In this document: positions 43,369 to 52,867 of the stretch, piece after piece
How the letters are laid out: every line of letters begins with the position of its first letter
Numbering within the stretch: the stretch's first letter is position 1
Origin: Paenibacillus sp. FSL H7-0737
GTDB taxonomy: Bacteria > Bacillota > Bacilli > Paenibacillales > Paenibacillaceae
Direction: 5' to 3'
Length of the DNA stretch: 64,000 nucleotides
Assembly: GCF_000758545.1 (NCBI RefSeq)
Contig: NZ_CP009279.1
Span: 1,612,001 to 1,676,000 of the forward strand
Notes under the pieces: generated by a model
Told to the model about the DNA's origin: nothing
Seen by the model: the letters and a program-made list of their open reading frames with translations, nothing else
The model's database searches: none
Program-made: the position numbers and the translations under genes

Positions 43369-43721
43369 TGATGATTTACTTATGGGCTTTTCTGATTGGA
43401 GGAGCCATTTGCGTTATAGGACAGCTGATGTTCGATGTATTGAAGCTGACACCTGCACATACGATGAGTACCTTAGTTGTAGCCGGAGCGATTGCTGATG
43501 CTTTTGGTATCTACGACCCACTTGTGAAATTTGCGGGTGCTGGGGCAACCATTCCGATCACAAGCTTTGGGAACTCATTGGTTCATGGGGCATTAACGGA
43601 GCTGGAGCGGGATGGCTGGATCGGTGTAGTTACGGGTATCTTTGATATTACAAGTGCGGGCATCTCGTCAGCTATTGTGTTCTCCTTTTTGGCAGCTTTA
43701 GTTGTACGGCCGAAGGGGTAA
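43368..43721 (+). CDS. spoVAE: Stage V sporulation protein AE
   Basis: 117 residues with four membrane helices, homologous to the SpoVAC type (AFLIGGAICVIGQLMFDVLKL; GAGATIPITSFGNSLVHGA). The frame is open from 43323, but GGAGG lies 9 nt before the ATG at 43368, which overlaps the spoVAD stop. It is a further part of the dipicolinate channel. A strong terminator follows, so the operon ends here. Confidence 0.95.
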   Translation: MMIYLWAFLIGGAICVIGQLMFDVLKLTPAHTMSTLVVAGAIADAFGIYDPLVKFAGAGATIPITSFGNSLVHGALTELERDGWIGVVTGIFDITSAGISSAIVFSFLAALVVRPKG

Positions 43722-43736
43722 AGTCGATGCTACATG

Positions 43737-43774
43737 AAAAGGTTGTCGTCAGAAAAAGACGGCATCCTTTTTTT
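43737..43774 (+). terminator. Terminator of the spoVA operon
   Basis: AAAAGGTTGTCGTC-AGAAAAA-GACGGCATCCTTTT followed by further T forms a stem with one mismatch. Confidence 0.88.
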
Positions 43775-43850
43775 GTTATTTTAAAATTGTAGGATGTTTC
43801 ATCTTATGGTTTTTTTTGTATCCTCACTTCGTGATCTTCAACAATGTACT

Positions 43851-43879
43851 TTGGGTCCCCTAATCATGTAAAATATAAA
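43851..43879 (+). promoter_or_regulatory. Candidate promoter of the MoxR operon
   Basis: TTGGGT (43851-43856), 17 bp, TATAAA (43874-43879), 33 bp before the MoxR start. The -35 matches weakly; the -10 is good. Confidence 0.45.
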
Positions 43880-43912
43880 TAATACTGTTTATTCTGACTA
43901 GGAGGATCATAT

Positions 43913-44869
43913 ATGCCCGTACGTCAAGAATCGATGCACACTATGAATGCTGTACGCACTAATTTGGAATCCTGCATACTTGGAAAATCATTTGAAATAC
44001 AATTATTGTTAACCGCTCTGCTTGCTGGTGGTCATGTATTGATCGAGGATGTACCGGGAACAGGAAAAACCCAGCTAATACGCGCACTTTCAAGATCAAT
44101 GTCCGGTGAATATCGCCGAATTCAGTGTAATCCAGATATACTTCCGAGTGATATTACAGGTGTATCTGTTTATCATCCTAGGGATGAGATGTTTCATTTC
44201 CGGCCTGGTCCGGTGATGACGAATATTTTGCTAGCCGATGAAATTAACCGTGCTACTACGAAGACACAATCCGCACTTCTGGAAGTGATGGAGGAACGAA
44301 ACGTTACCGTAGATGGAGAGACGTATCCACTTCCTCATCCTTTCATGTTATGCGCTACCCAGAATCCGATAGACTTTGAGGGAACCTTTACACTGCCTGA
44401 AGCCCAATTAGATCGATTCATGCTAAGAATTAGCCTTGGATATCCTGATGCAGCGACGGAGAAAAATTTATTGCTGAGCCATCAGGAAGGCCAACCGGTG
44501 GACAGGCTTTCGCCAGTAACAAGCATGGAACAAATTGCAGGGATTCAGGAAGAAATTCGTGACATCTTCATGAGTGATCCTGTGCTGAATTACTTGTTAG
44601 ATATTGTGCGGCAGACAAGAGAACATCCACTTGTAATGCTGGGTGCAAGTCCACGTGCCTCACTATCCTTTATGATGGCTTGTAAAGCTTATGCCTTTTT
44701 GCAAGGACGAGATTACGTTCTGCCTGATGACGTGAAGATCCTTACTCCATTTGCCTTGGGTCATCGAATATTGCTGCGTCCAGAGTCGCGCCTAGATAAT
44801 ATTAGCGTAGAATCTTTGCTTCAAAAGCTTCTGCAGAGCATTCATGTGCCTGTTACGATGAGGCAATGA
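43913..44869 (+). CDS. MoxR-family AAA+ ATPase
   Basis: 318 residues. Walker A EDVPGTGKT (about 45-53), Walker B LLADEINRA, sensor-1 ATQNP, and PEAQLDRFMLR are clear. MoxR proteins act as chaperone-like ATPases, often with the DUF58 and transglutaminase proteins encoded next. Only 1 nt separates it from the DUF58 gene. GGAGG is 7 nt before the ATG. Confidence 0.94.
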   Translation: MPVRQESMHTMNAVRTNLESCILGKSFEIQLLLTALLAGGHVLIEDVPGTGKTQLIRALSRSMSGEYRRIQCNPDILPSDITGVSVYHPRDEMFHFRPGPVMTNILLADEINRATTKTQSALLEVMEERNVTVDGETYPLPHPFMLCATQNPIDFEGTFTLPEAQLDRFMLRISLGYPDAATEKNLLLSHQEGQPVDRLSPVTSMEQIAGIQEEIRDIFMSDPVLNYLLDIVRQTREHPLVMLGASPRASLSFMMACKAYAFLQGRDYVLPDDVKILTPFALGHRILLRPESRLDNISVESLLQKLLQSIHVPVTMRQ

Positions 44870-44870
44870 T

Positions 44871-46115
44871 ATGAGACGTTATTTGTCGTCGGTTGCAGCC
44901 ATCATTCAGCCCTCTAAGCTTGCAAGCATCCTTGTAATTTGGAGTATTACACTCTTATATGTACTTTTTCAGGGCGGGAAAACAGCATTTATGTTGTTTA
45001 TCATGGTCTCTGTACTTATTGCATATTTGATTGCTGGAGGTTTAGGAGGCGTTCGGCGAGCTAAGGGCACTCGCAGTCTTTATTCTGAACAAGACAAGGG
45101 AGATTTGCTCTCTGCCGGAGGGCATCTTCGTGTAAAACTAAAGGTTACAATCCCCGGGATTTTGCCCTTGCCTTACGTTGTTGTAAGGGAAGTTCTTAAG
45201 CGGCATAATGGAGAATCGTGGGTATTTGAAGAAAGTGTGATTCCAAGCCTCAGAGGCATTGGGGAACTGAAGTTTCAGACACCAGCCTTAGAGCGTGGAA
45301 CATACACATTCGCTAATACGGATATTATCAGCCAAGATATATTTGGGCTTGTCGAGCATAAGGGAACATTTTTATCGGAAGGACAATTTCAGGTTTTGCC
45401 TCGTGCGATCTACGTTCCGCGCTGGCAGTTATATGAGAGAAAATCTCGGCTATCTGGACCGCAGACATCCGTTGTTCAATCTCGGCGTGAAACCACACAG
45501 ATTAATGGCGTCCGTGACTATGTATATGGTGATCGCTTGACGCGAATTCACTGGAACGCTACTGCTAAGACAGGCTCTTGGAAATCCAAAGAGTTTGAGC
45601 ATGAGTCGATTCCCAAAACCATTCTAGTCCTTGATGGAAGCACATCAGCTTATATGAATACGAATCAATTCGAACTAGCAGTTTCGGTGACGGCATCACT
45701 ACTCGGCTTCGGCATTCGGGAGAGAATTGGAATTGGACTGTGTTGTTTGGATAAGACGACGAAGGTGTTCGCACCAGTTGAAGGTGCTGCTGAGCGTCAG
45801 AAGATGATTCAATATTTAATCGATCTAAACGCTGAGGGACGCGGTCCGCTTATCTCCCGATTGGAAAAAGGATACCGTATGTTTCCTAAAGGCTCTTACT
45901 TCGTGTTAATTAGTCCACAGCGTGGACAGCCTGTACTTGATGCACTACGTTGGGCTGACAGCAGAGGAATGACTGCTTCTCACATTCATGTGCGAAATTT
46001 GGCAGAGGTAAATAGAGGTAACGATTGGATAGACGTCCTTAGATCTCGTGGAATAACCGGTTATGGTATTAGCTCGCTTCAAGAGCTTCCCTCAGTGTTA
46101 GGAGGGGAAGGTTGA
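44871..46115 (+). CDS. DUF58 domain protein (MoxR partner)
   Basis: 414 residues. Two membrane helices lie near the N-terminus (about 16-60). The DUF58 signature is YVYGDRLTRIHWNATAKTG, followed by SKEFEHES and a von Willebrand A-like end (TILVLDGSTSAYM with the D-x-S-x-S pattern). It is expected to be anchored in the membrane with the vWA part in the cytosol. It is translated from within the MoxR-DUF58-transglutaminase operon and is the probable partner or client of the MoxR ATPase. Confidence 0.93.
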   Translation: MRRYLSSVAAIIQPSKLASILVIWSITLLYVLFQGGKTAFMLFIMVSVLIAYLIAGGLGGVRRAKGTRSLYSEQDKGDLLSAGGHLRVKLKVTIPGILPLPYVVVREVLKRHNGESWVFEESVIPSLRGIGELKFQTPALERGTYTFANTDIISQDIFGLVEHKGTFLSEGQFQVLPRAIYVPRWQLYERKSRLSGPQTSVVQSRRETTQINGVRDYVYGDRLTRIHWNATAKTGSWKSKEFEHESIPKTILVLDGSTSAYMNTNQFELAVSVTASLLGFGIRERIGIGLCCLDKTTKVFAPVEGAAERQKMIQYLIDLNAEGRGPLISRLEKGYRMFPKGSYFVLISPQRGQPVLDALRWADSRGMTASHIHVRNLAEVNRGNDWIDVLRSRGITGYGISSLQELPSVLGGEG

Positions 46116-46116
46116 T

Positions 46117-48354
46117 ATGAGAACCTGGTGGAATCAGATAAAATTCTCCTGGCACCGTTCCGTCGGCCTATTATGGCTATTGATTATTGCACAGCAGTGG
46201 ATTTCTTATACGGAACCCATCTGGCTAAATCAAACCACTGCTTCTGTATGGGCTGCCCTATTAACGATCACTGTCATTGAGATTTTTATCCCTGTTAAAG
46301 TCCAATTCAGACTGATTATAGAAGCAGTAGCTATTATCTATATCGTTTATCGCAACATTACTAATTATGGAATTTATGTTCCTGATCCATGGGCCACAAG
46401 CCTTCTTGATAAGCTCCAGGATATTAGTGTGTATATGGTGCCGTATATCTGGTTTGCTCTTGGTGCCTCTGCTTTGCTGTTGCTATCGTCTTGGTGGGTA
46501 TCCTCTAAGAAGCGTATCTTATGGTTTATAGGAATGAACATTGTAGCGCTGGCTGCGCTTGATTCCTTTACATCTATTGTATTGTGGCAGGAAGTGGCTT
46601 GGACAGTATTTGCGGGTATGGGCTGGCTTGTCAGCCAGCACCTGAGAAGTTTTCAGCTACATTATCCGCGTGGATGGGTACATTTGCTGGAATATCCCTC
46701 GAAAATAGTCATGAATATCGCAATCGTCTTCTCTCTGGTTATTTTAATCGGTGTGAATATGCCGGATGTAAGGCCTACTTTGACGGATCCTTATACGGCG
46801 TGGCAAGAGTGGAATGGAATTGGAAAGTCTTCTGGTAAGAGCACAACTGGAACAACAAATTCCAATACGGGCTCAGGTTCCTCGGTTAACAATACTTCGT
46901 CTGGCTATAGTCTGAATGATGACAACCTGGGCGGGGGCTTTAACTTCGATTATACCCCGGTGATGACAGTAGTTTCAGATTTACGTGTTTATATGCGAGG
47001 AGAAACACGCAGAGTCTATTCTGGAAGTGGATGGTCGGATAAGGATCGATTGAAGCGAGGACCAATAGAAGAGGTGGAGACGGGGAAATCCTTGGAGCGA
47101 AGTGTGGCTTCTAAGGTCACTACCCGCACATTGAAACAGACGGTTAAAGTGCTTAACAATAATGAATTTCCGGTGTTATTCGGTGCTTATTCTGTAACTT
47201 CGGTGGATTCATTGAATGGTGAGGCAGCCGGGAAGGGTCTTTTCTGGAGAGATCGTGATAGTGAGCTTCTATGGGATATGGATAAGAAGAAACTAGACTA
47301 TCCCTCGACCTTCGAGCTGACTTCTGAAGTTCCCGTCATTCCTGTTCAGGAATTGACAGCAAAGACCTATGAGGAGCTATACAAAGGTAATGATCTGGAG
47401 GAAAGCTTCCTTCAGCTGCCTGATGACTTCCCTCAACGGGTTAAAGATCTGGCCGAGGAAATTACAGCCCAAGGAAGAACACCGTATGAAAAAACAGCAC
47501 TTTTGCAACAATACTTACAACAAACCTTTCCATATACCAACAAGCCGGATATAACACGTGTTTCAAGTGAGGATTTTGTAGATGGATTTTTGTTCGAGTT
47601 GAAGGAAGGTTACTGTGATTATTATTCTACGGCACTAGTCACTATGGCACGTTCCCTAAACATCCCTGCAAGATGGGTTAAGGGTTATGCACCTGGAGAA
47701 CAGCCAGAAATGCCTATGAATCTGGCGCAGCAGGTGGGTGCGGCAAATAATAATTACACGATTACCAATGCAGATGCCCATTCCTGGGCTGAAGTCTATT
47801 TTGGTGAGTATGGTTGGATTCCTGTTGAAGCTACACCGGGGTTTAATGTTCCTCTCCTGACTAAGAATGAGCAAATACCGGAGACAGACCCGGAAGATCA
47901 AGATGAAATGGCAGAACCAACACCTGCACCTGTGACTAATGCACAAGCAGATCAAGGCTTCCATGTGGGTTTATGGGTAATTTTGGCGGCAGTGGTTGTA
48001 TTATTATCCTGGACTATTTTTAAAGTTTGGCATATTCGCTTTAAGCTTCGCTTCTTCGTTCAACAGATGCGAATGGGCCGACCTTTAACGCCTGATCAGA
48101 AAGTTGTGGCTGAAACTGAGCGTTGGGTAAGGTATTTGCATCGTAAGGGAATGATGAAGGAAGAGCATGAAACATTGCGTGAAGCCGTAGTCCGCTGGAG
48201 TCAGGAACGACCTGCTGTGGCCAATCATCTTTCTTCACTGCTAACGATGTTTGAACAAGCGAAGTATAGCCCTGATGTTATTGAAGACAAAGACTGGCAG
48301 AGCGTGTATACTGAAGCTTTGCGGCTGCGGAGAACGATAAGATCCAAGAAATAG
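46117..48354 (+). CDS. Membrane transglutaminase-like protein (TgpA/DUF3488-type)
   Basis: 745 residues. About seven N-terminal membrane helices (1-225) are followed by a Ser/Thr/Gly-rich stretch, then the extracytoplasmic transglutaminase core: Cys about 499 in GYCDYYSTALVTMARSLNIPARWV, His about 554 in DAHSWAEVYF and an acidic residue in VEATPG (Glu where Asp is common). A further membrane helix at about 610-632 leads to a cytoplasmic DUF4129-like end. Such proteins join or cut protein or peptide bonds at the cell surface; the natural substrate is unknown. It begins 1 nt after the DUF58 gene stop. Confidence 0.93.
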   Translation: MRTWWNQIKFSWHRSVGLLWLLIIAQQWISYTEPIWLNQTTASVWAALLTITVIEIFIPVKVQFRLIIEAVAIIYIVYRNITNYGIYVPDPWATSLLDKLQDISVYMVPYIWFALGASALLLLSSWWVSSKKRILWFIGMNIVALAALDSFTSIVLWQEVAWTVFAGMGWLVSQHLRSFQLHYPRGWVHLLEYPSKIVMNIAIVFSLVILIGVNMPDVRPTLTDPYTAWQEWNGIGKSSGKSTTGTTNSNTGSGSSVNNTSSGYSLNDDNLGGGFNFDYTPVMTVVSDLRVYMRGETRRVYSGSGWSDKDRLKRGPIEEVETGKSLERSVASKVTTRTLKQTVKVLNNNEFPVLFGAYSVTSVDSLNGEAAGKGLFWRDRDSELLWDMDKKKLDYPSTFELTSEVPVIPVQELTAKTYEELYKGNDLEESFLQLPDDFPQRVKDLAEEITAQGRTPYEKTALLQQYLQQTFPYTNKPDITRVSSEDFVDGFLFELKEGYCDYYSTALVTMARSLNIPARWVKGYAPGEQPEMPMNLAQQVGAANNNYTITNADAHSWAEVYFGEYGWIPVEATPGFNVPLLTKNEQIPETDPEDQDEMAEPTPAPVTNAQADQGFHVGLWVILAAVVVLLSWTIFKVWHIRFKLRFFVQQMRMGRPLTPDQKVVAETERWVRYLHRKGMMKEEHETLREAVVRWSQERPAVANHLSSLLTMFEQAKYSPDVIEDKDWQSVYTEALRLRRTIRSKK

Positions 48355-48442
48355 CCTTTATGCAGTAAATCATTGCTATAGATTTATTTGCGTAGCGCAT
48401 GGAGTATGTTATAGTTTTTTGTATGAAATCGAGGTGAACGTA

Positions 48443-48964
48443 TTGTTTGAAATGTTAGTTCCCAAACTCCGGGTGAATACGGTATTCGATATTTCTCTAG
48501 AAGAGCTGTATCGACAGGGATACCGTGGAATCATTACGGATCTGGATAACACACTGGTCGGTGCCAAAGCGCCTGTGGCTACTCCGGAGCTGTTGTTATG
48601 GTTTGAGAAGGTGAAGGAAGTGGGCTTTAAGCTCATCATCGTATCCAATAACAACATGGAACGGGTGTCACGCTTTGCTACACCGCTTAATATTGAATTT
48701 GTGCATCAGGCTCGTAAACCGAGTAATGCTCCTTTTCTCAAAGCGATGAAGCAGATGGAGTTGCCACCGGAGCAGACGATTGTGGTGGGAGACCAAATGC
48801 TTACAGATGTATACGGCGGCAATCGGCTTGGCCTGTATACCGTATTGGTGCTGCCAATCTCCGTTAAGGATGAAGGGTTCGGCACAAGATTTAATCGTCG
48901 GGTAGAGCGAGTTGCTCTGACACGGCTTCGTAAAAAAGGATTGTGGCACGAGGAGGAAAAATAG
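48443..48964 (+). CDS. yqeG: YqeG-family HAD phosphatase
   Basis: About 173 residues from TTG 48443, chosen because GAGGTGA is 5 nt before it; the ATG at 48452 is possible. The HAD motif I is GIITDLDNTLVG, motif II IIVSNNN, and motif IV VVGDQMLTDVYGG. The protein is HAD IIIA, as in Bacillus YqeG, of mitochondrial PTPMT/GEP4 likeness. It is first in the conserved yqeG-yqeH-aroE-yqeI-nadD-yqeK-rsfS-yqeM run; yqeH starts 2 nt after it. Its precise substrate in bacteria is unknown to me. Confidence 0.93.
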   Translation: MFEMLVPKLRVNTVFDISLEELYRQGYRGIITDLDNTLVGAKAPVATPELLLWFEKVKEVGFKLIIVSNNNMERVSRFATPLNIEFVHQARKPSNAPFLKAMKQMELPPEQTIVVGDQMLTDVYGGNRLGLYTVLVLPISVKDEGFGTRFNRRVERVALTRLRKKGLWHEEEK

Positions 48965-48966
48965 TA

Positions 48967-50094
48967 ATGAACGAACAAAGTGAAACACAGCGTACTGAGA
49001 AGTGTAGCGGCTGTGGTATCAAGCTTCAGACGGAGCATAAGGATCAACCAGGATACCTTCCGGAAGTCGCACTAGATCGGGACCCTGTGATTTGCCAACG
49101 CTGTTTCCGGATTAAGAATTATAACGAGGCTTCATCTGTTTCTGTGAACCAGGATGAATTTCTTCGCTTGCTGAGTGGAGTAGGGGAGAAGAATGCACTT
49201 GTTATTCATATTGTTGACATTTTCGATTTTGAAGGCAGTTTGATTTCCGGCCTTCAGCGGTTTGTCGGTAATAACCCAGTTATTCTTGCAGTGAATAAAT
49301 GTGATCTGCTGCCTAAGGTTACGAACTGGAATAAACTGCGTAACTGGATGCAACAACGCTGTAAAGAAGAAGGATTGCGGACAGCTGAAATCGTACTTTG
49401 TAGTGCGAAACGTAATCAAGGCTTTGACCGTTTACTGGAAGCTGTAACAGAACTGCGTGGTGGGCGTGATGTTTATGTAGTGGGTGCTACGAATGTAGGG
49501 AAATCCACGCTTATCAACCGTTTGATTTCGGACTATAGTGATTTGGAGCAGGAGTTAACCACCTCGCGTTACCCTGGTACAACACTGGATACGGTCAAAA
49601 TCCCACTAGATGATGGCCACTATATTATAGATACGCCAGGGATCGTGTATCCATGGCGTTATAGTGAACTAGTTGAGCGTCAGGATCTGGATGCAGTTAT
49701 GCCGGCCAATCCGTTGAAGCCTGCTGTCTACCAGTTGAATGAAGGACAGACGCTATTCTTCGGTGGACTGGGACGTTTTGATTTCGTGCAAGGTCCGCAT
49801 CAATCGTTCACTTGCTTTATTAGTGGTACTTTAAAAATCCATCGCACCAAACTGGAACGTGCAGATTCCCTTTATGCGGACCATCGTGGTGAAATGTTGT
49901 CTCCTCCAGGAAGTGACCGGATGGACAAGCTGCCACCATGGCAACGGCATGAGTTCCGAATTAATAAAGGCAGTCGGAGCGATCTATATATTTCAGGTTT
50001 GGGCTGGATTAAGGTCAACGGGACAGAAGGCGCAGTCGTGGCTATCCACGTTCCGCGTGGTGTGAAGGTGCTTACCCGCCCTTCGATGATCTAA
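48967..50094 (+). CDS. yqeH: Circularly permuted GTPase YqeH, ribosome assembly
   Basis: 375 residues. A Zn-finger (CSGCG, CQRCFRI) begins the protein. The G motifs are in permuted order: G4 NKCD, G5 SAKR, then G1 VVGATNVGKSTLINRL, G2 and G3 DTPG. This is the YqeH/RbgA group that works in 30S subunit assembly. The C-terminal RNA-binding region follows. The ATG at 48967 is used because GAGGAGG precedes it; the frame is open 8 codons longer. Confidence 0.96.
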   Translation: MNEQSETQRTEKCSGCGIKLQTEHKDQPGYLPEVALDRDPVICQRCFRIKNYNEASSVSVNQDEFLRLLSGVGEKNALVIHIVDIFDFEGSLISGLQRFVGNNPVILAVNKCDLLPKVTNWNKLRNWMQQRCKEEGLRTAEIVLCSAKRNQGFDRLLEAVTELRGGRDVYVVGATNVGKSTLINRLISDYSDLEQELTTSRYPGTTLDTVKIPLDDGHYIIDTPGIVYPWRYSELVERQDLDAVMPANPLKPAVYQLNEGQTLFFGGLGRFDFVQGPHQSFTCFISGTLKIHRTKLERADSLYADHRGEMLSPPGSDRMDKLPPWQRHEFRINKGSRSDLYISGLGWIKVNGTEGAVVAIHVPRGVKVLTRPSMI

Positions 50095-50109
50095 CGGGAG
50101 GCTATTACA

Positions 50110-50985
50110 GTGTCTTTGATAACTGCAACCGAGGGCTACAATACCGGGAATATTTTACTGGGCGTAATGGGAGATCCTATTATACAATCCAAATCTCCTA
50201 TTATGCATGAAGCAGCACTGCAAGCACTGGGAATTCCGGGTGCTTACGTGCCGCTTCATATCCTTCCAGAGAATCTGGAGGATGCGGTGCAAGCGATTCG
50301 CACGCTTGGATTCCGTGGCGTAAATGTGACGATTCCGCATAAGGTTGCGGTGATGGCTTATGTGGATCTATTAGATGAAAGTGCGGTAGCCGTTGGTGCA
50401 GTCAATACGATTGTTAATAATAACGGGATACTCACCGGATATAATACGGATGGAATCGGTTATGTACGTTCGCTTAAAGCGGAAGCTATTTCTGATTTGT
50501 CAGGTACGAAGATTATGGTGATTGGAGCCGGTGGAGCAGCAAGAGGAATTGTTGCCGCACTGCTTCAGGAGAAGCCTTCTTCTATCCTTATCGCTAATCG
50601 CAGTGTTGATAAGGCACAGGACTTGGCTGCAGAGTGCCAGAGCAAAGGGAATGTGGTCGGGATTAGCATGAACGAAGTAGCGGAAATGCTAGATGGCGTT
50701 GATGTACTGATCAATACAACCTCCGTAGGAATGTATCCTCATATGGATGAGACACCTATAGATCCTGAACTGCTTCGTGCAGGGATGGTCGTAAGTGATC
50801 TGATTTATAATCCACTGCGCACGCGTCTATTGTTAGAAGGACTTGAACGAGGCTGTACGATTCATGGAGGCCTCGGGATGTTTGTCTATCAGGGAGCCTA
50901 TGCACTGGAATATTGGACAGGGCAGCCTGCTCCTACGGAAATCATGCGACAGACCATACTCCATTGTCTGGGTGGAAAAGAGTAA
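50110..50985 (+). CDS. aroE: Shikimate 5-dehydrogenase
   Basis: 291 residues from a GTG start at 50110, with GGGAGG ahead. It has the shikimate-binding GVMGDPIIQSKSPIMHEAAL, catalytic Lys in VNVTIPHKVAVM, the NADP-binding GAGGAARGIV, and NRSVDKA. It reduces 3-dehydroshikimate to shikimate with NADPH in the aromatic amino acid pathway. It sits between yqeH and yqeI, as in Bacillus. Confidence 0.96.
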   Translation: MSLITATEGYNTGNILLGVMGDPIIQSKSPIMHEAALQALGIPGAYVPLHILPENLEDAVQAIRTLGFRGVNVTIPHKVAVMAYVDLLDESAVAVGAVNTIVNNNGILTGYNTDGIGYVRSLKAEAISDLSGTKIMVIGAGGAARGIVAALLQEKPSSILIANRSVDKAQDLAAECQSKGNVVGISMNEVAEMLDGVDVLINTTSVGMYPHMDETPIDPELLRAGMVVSDLIYNPLRTRLLLEGLERGCTIHGGLGMFVYQGAYALEYWTGQPAPTEIMRQTILHCLGGKE

Positions 50986-51042
50986 GAAATGGATTCATCA
51001 ATTTAGGGTAATAATATATGTTAATTAAGGAGTTATTCATTT

Positions 51043-51336
51043 ATGTTAACTGGTAAACAAACACGGTATCTTCGTTCATTGGCGCATCACCTCGATCCTA
51101 TTTTTCAAGTGGGCAAAGGTGGAGTAAACGATCACCTCGTACGTCACATTGAAGAAGCTATTGAGAAGCGTGAGCTTATGAAGATTAGTATATTGAGCAA
51201 CAATATTGAGAATCCCAAGGAAATCGGTGCTGCATTGGCCGAACAATCGGGTTCTGAGCTTGTACAAGTGATCGGAAAGACCATTGTCCTTTACAAGGAA
51301 TCGCGTGATAACAAAACTATTGAGCTGCCACGCTAA
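51043..51336 (+). CDS. yqeI: CRS1/YhbY RNA-binding protein (YqeI)
   Basis: 97 residues. LTGKQTRYLRSLAHHLDPIFQVGKGG at the start, a middle VNDHLVRHIEEAIEKRELMKI, and GKTIVLYKES at the end fit the CRM domain. Members bind pre-50S ribosome RNA. AAGGAG is placed before the ATG. It stands in its usual place between aroE and nadD. Confidence 0.95.
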   Translation: MLTGKQTRYLRSLAHHLDPIFQVGKGGVNDHLVRHIEEAIEKRELMKISILSNNIENPKEIGAALAEQSGSELVQVIGKTIVLYKESRDNKTIELPR

Positions 51337-51370
51337 TACCTGAAAGCATACTACCGAGGAGGTCGTCCTC

Positions 51371-51973
51371 TTGAAAGTTGGAATTATGGGAGGTACCTTT
51401 GATCCTCTTCATATTGGTCATATGATGGCAGCGGAAGCAGCTAGAGAAACTTATGGACTTCAAGAAGTATGGTTTATGCCTTCACATATTCCGCCTCATA
51501 AACATGAGGCAGGGGTATCTGGAGCAGATCGGCTGGCAATGGTGCAGGAAGCGATACACAATCATGAAGCTTTTCGCACATTAGATTGGGAAGTTGTCAG
51601 AGGTGGCGTTTCTTATACGTATGAGACCATAAGACGGCTGCAAGAGGCGTATCCGCATTTCGATCTTTATTTCATCATTGGAGCGGATATGGTCCAGTAT
51701 TTACCGAAATGGAACGAGATTGAAGAGCTTGTGCAGCGGCTTACATTTATCGGCGTAGGTCGTCCGGGAACACCTCTTGATCTAGACGCATTGCCAACTT
51801 ATATAGCAGAAAAGGTACTACTAGCAGATATGCCTCTGGTTGATATTTCGTCAACGATGTTGAGAGAACGGGCTGCAACTGGAAAATCCATTCGTTATAT
51901 GGTACCTGAGGCAGTGTTCGATTATGTTCAAAGGAGTGGATTGTATGGCATACAGCCGCGAAGCTCTGATTGA
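51371..51973 (+). CDS. nadD: Nicotinate-nucleotide adenylyltransferase
   Basis: 200 residues from a TTG at 51371, with GAGGAGG nearby. The nucleotidyltransferase motif GGTFDPLHIGHM, PSHIPPHK and ISSTMLRERAATGKSIRYMV are diagnostic. It forms nicotinate adenine dinucleotide from NaMN and ATP, on the NAD pathway. The yqeK start lies 29 nt inside its end. Confidence 0.96.
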   Translation: MKVGIMGGTFDPLHIGHMMAAEAARETYGLQEVWFMPSHIPPHKHEAGVSGADRLAMVQEAIHNHEAFRTLDWEVVRGGVSYTYETIRRLQEAYPHFDLYFIIGADMVQYLPKWNEIEELVQRLTFIGVGRPGTPLDLDALPTYIAEKVLLADMPLVDISSTMLRERAATGKSIRYMVPEAVFDYVQRSGLYGIQPRSSD

Positions 51974-52523
51974 GGCGGTCTCGACACAAATGCCTGCTAA
52001 GCGCTGGAAGCATACACTGGGCGTCATGGAGTCATCCATTCAACTAGCGGAGCAATATGGCGCTGATCCTGAGCGTGCGGAGACAGCGGCAATTCTGCAT
52101 GATGTGGCCAAGTATTGGCCTGTGGAGAGAATGAAGGAGATTATCGAGCAGAATCATCTGAACTTGAATCTTCTGAAGCATGACAAGCAGCTGTGGCATT
52201 CGGAAGTAGGTGCCTTTGTAGCAGAGCAAGATTATGGGATCACAGATCCGGATATTCTTAATGCGATCCGTTTTCACACCTCAGGTCGTGAAGACATGAG
52301 TTTACTTGAGAAAATTGTCTGTCTCGCCGACTATATCGAGCCTGGCCGAGATTTTCCAGGCGTTGATAAGATACGTAAGCTGGCTAAAGTAAGTTTGGAA
52401 GAAGGACTAGTCGCTGGATTTGATTCTACGATTAGTTTGCTACTGGAAAAACGCCGAGTGATCTTTCCGTTAACGGTACTGGCGCGTAATGATTTAGTTA
52501 GAATATTGGAGGATAAAATATGA
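51945..52523 (+). CDS. yqeK: HD-domain Ap4A hydrolase YqeK
   Basis: 192 residues, with the HD motif AAILHDVAKYW near residue 57 and FHTSGREDMSLLEKIVCLADYIEPGRDF as the second metal-binding region. YqeK proteins split diadenosine tetraphosphate symmetrically into two ADP. AAAGGAGTGG precedes ATG 51945, which lies inside the end of nadD. The last 4 nt overlap rsfS. Confidence 0.95.
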   Translation: MAYSREALIEAVSTQMPAKRWKHTLGVMESSIQLAEQYGADPERAETAAILHDVAKYWPVERMKEIIEQNHLNLNLLKHDKQLWHSEVGAFVAEQDYGITDPDILNAIRFHTSGREDMSLLEKIVCLADYIEPGRDFPGVDKIRKLAKVSLEEGLVAGFDSTISLLLEKRRVIFPLTVLARNDLVRILEDKI

Positions 52524-52867
52524 GTGTACAACCAAGCAAGCTGTTAGAACTGGCCCTTAAGGCTGTGGAAGATAAAAAAGCAATGAACGTAGTGGCATTA
52601 GATCTGCGTACTGTTTCACCGATTAGTGATTACTTTGTTGTATGTCACGGTAATTCGGATACCCAAGTTCAGTCCATCGCCACCGAAGTCCGCAAAGTGG
52701 TCCATGAAGCAGGCGGAGTAATTAAGGGGATCGAAGGAATGGATTCAGCACGCTGGGTGCTGATGGATCTTGGAGATGTTATTGTTCATATTTTCCACCG
52801 CGATGAACGTGAATACTACAATATTGAGCGTCTGTGGTCGGATGCGAAGGTAGTGGAGACTGTATGA
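52520..52867 (+). CDS. rsfS: Ribosomal silencing factor RsfS
   Basis: 115 residues. DLRTVSPISDYFVVCHGNSDTQVQSIA and GMDSARWVLMDLGDVIVHIFHRDEREYYNIERLW are RsfS (Iojap) signatures. The protein binds L14 on the 50S subunit and prevents joining under stress. ATG overlaps yqeK by 4 nt. Confidence 0.96.
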   Translation: MSVQPSKLLELALKAVEDKKAMNVVALDLRTVSPISDYFVVCHGNSDTQVQSIATEVRKVVHEAGGVIKGIEGMDSARWVLMDLGDVIVHIFHRDEREYYNIERLWSDAKVVETV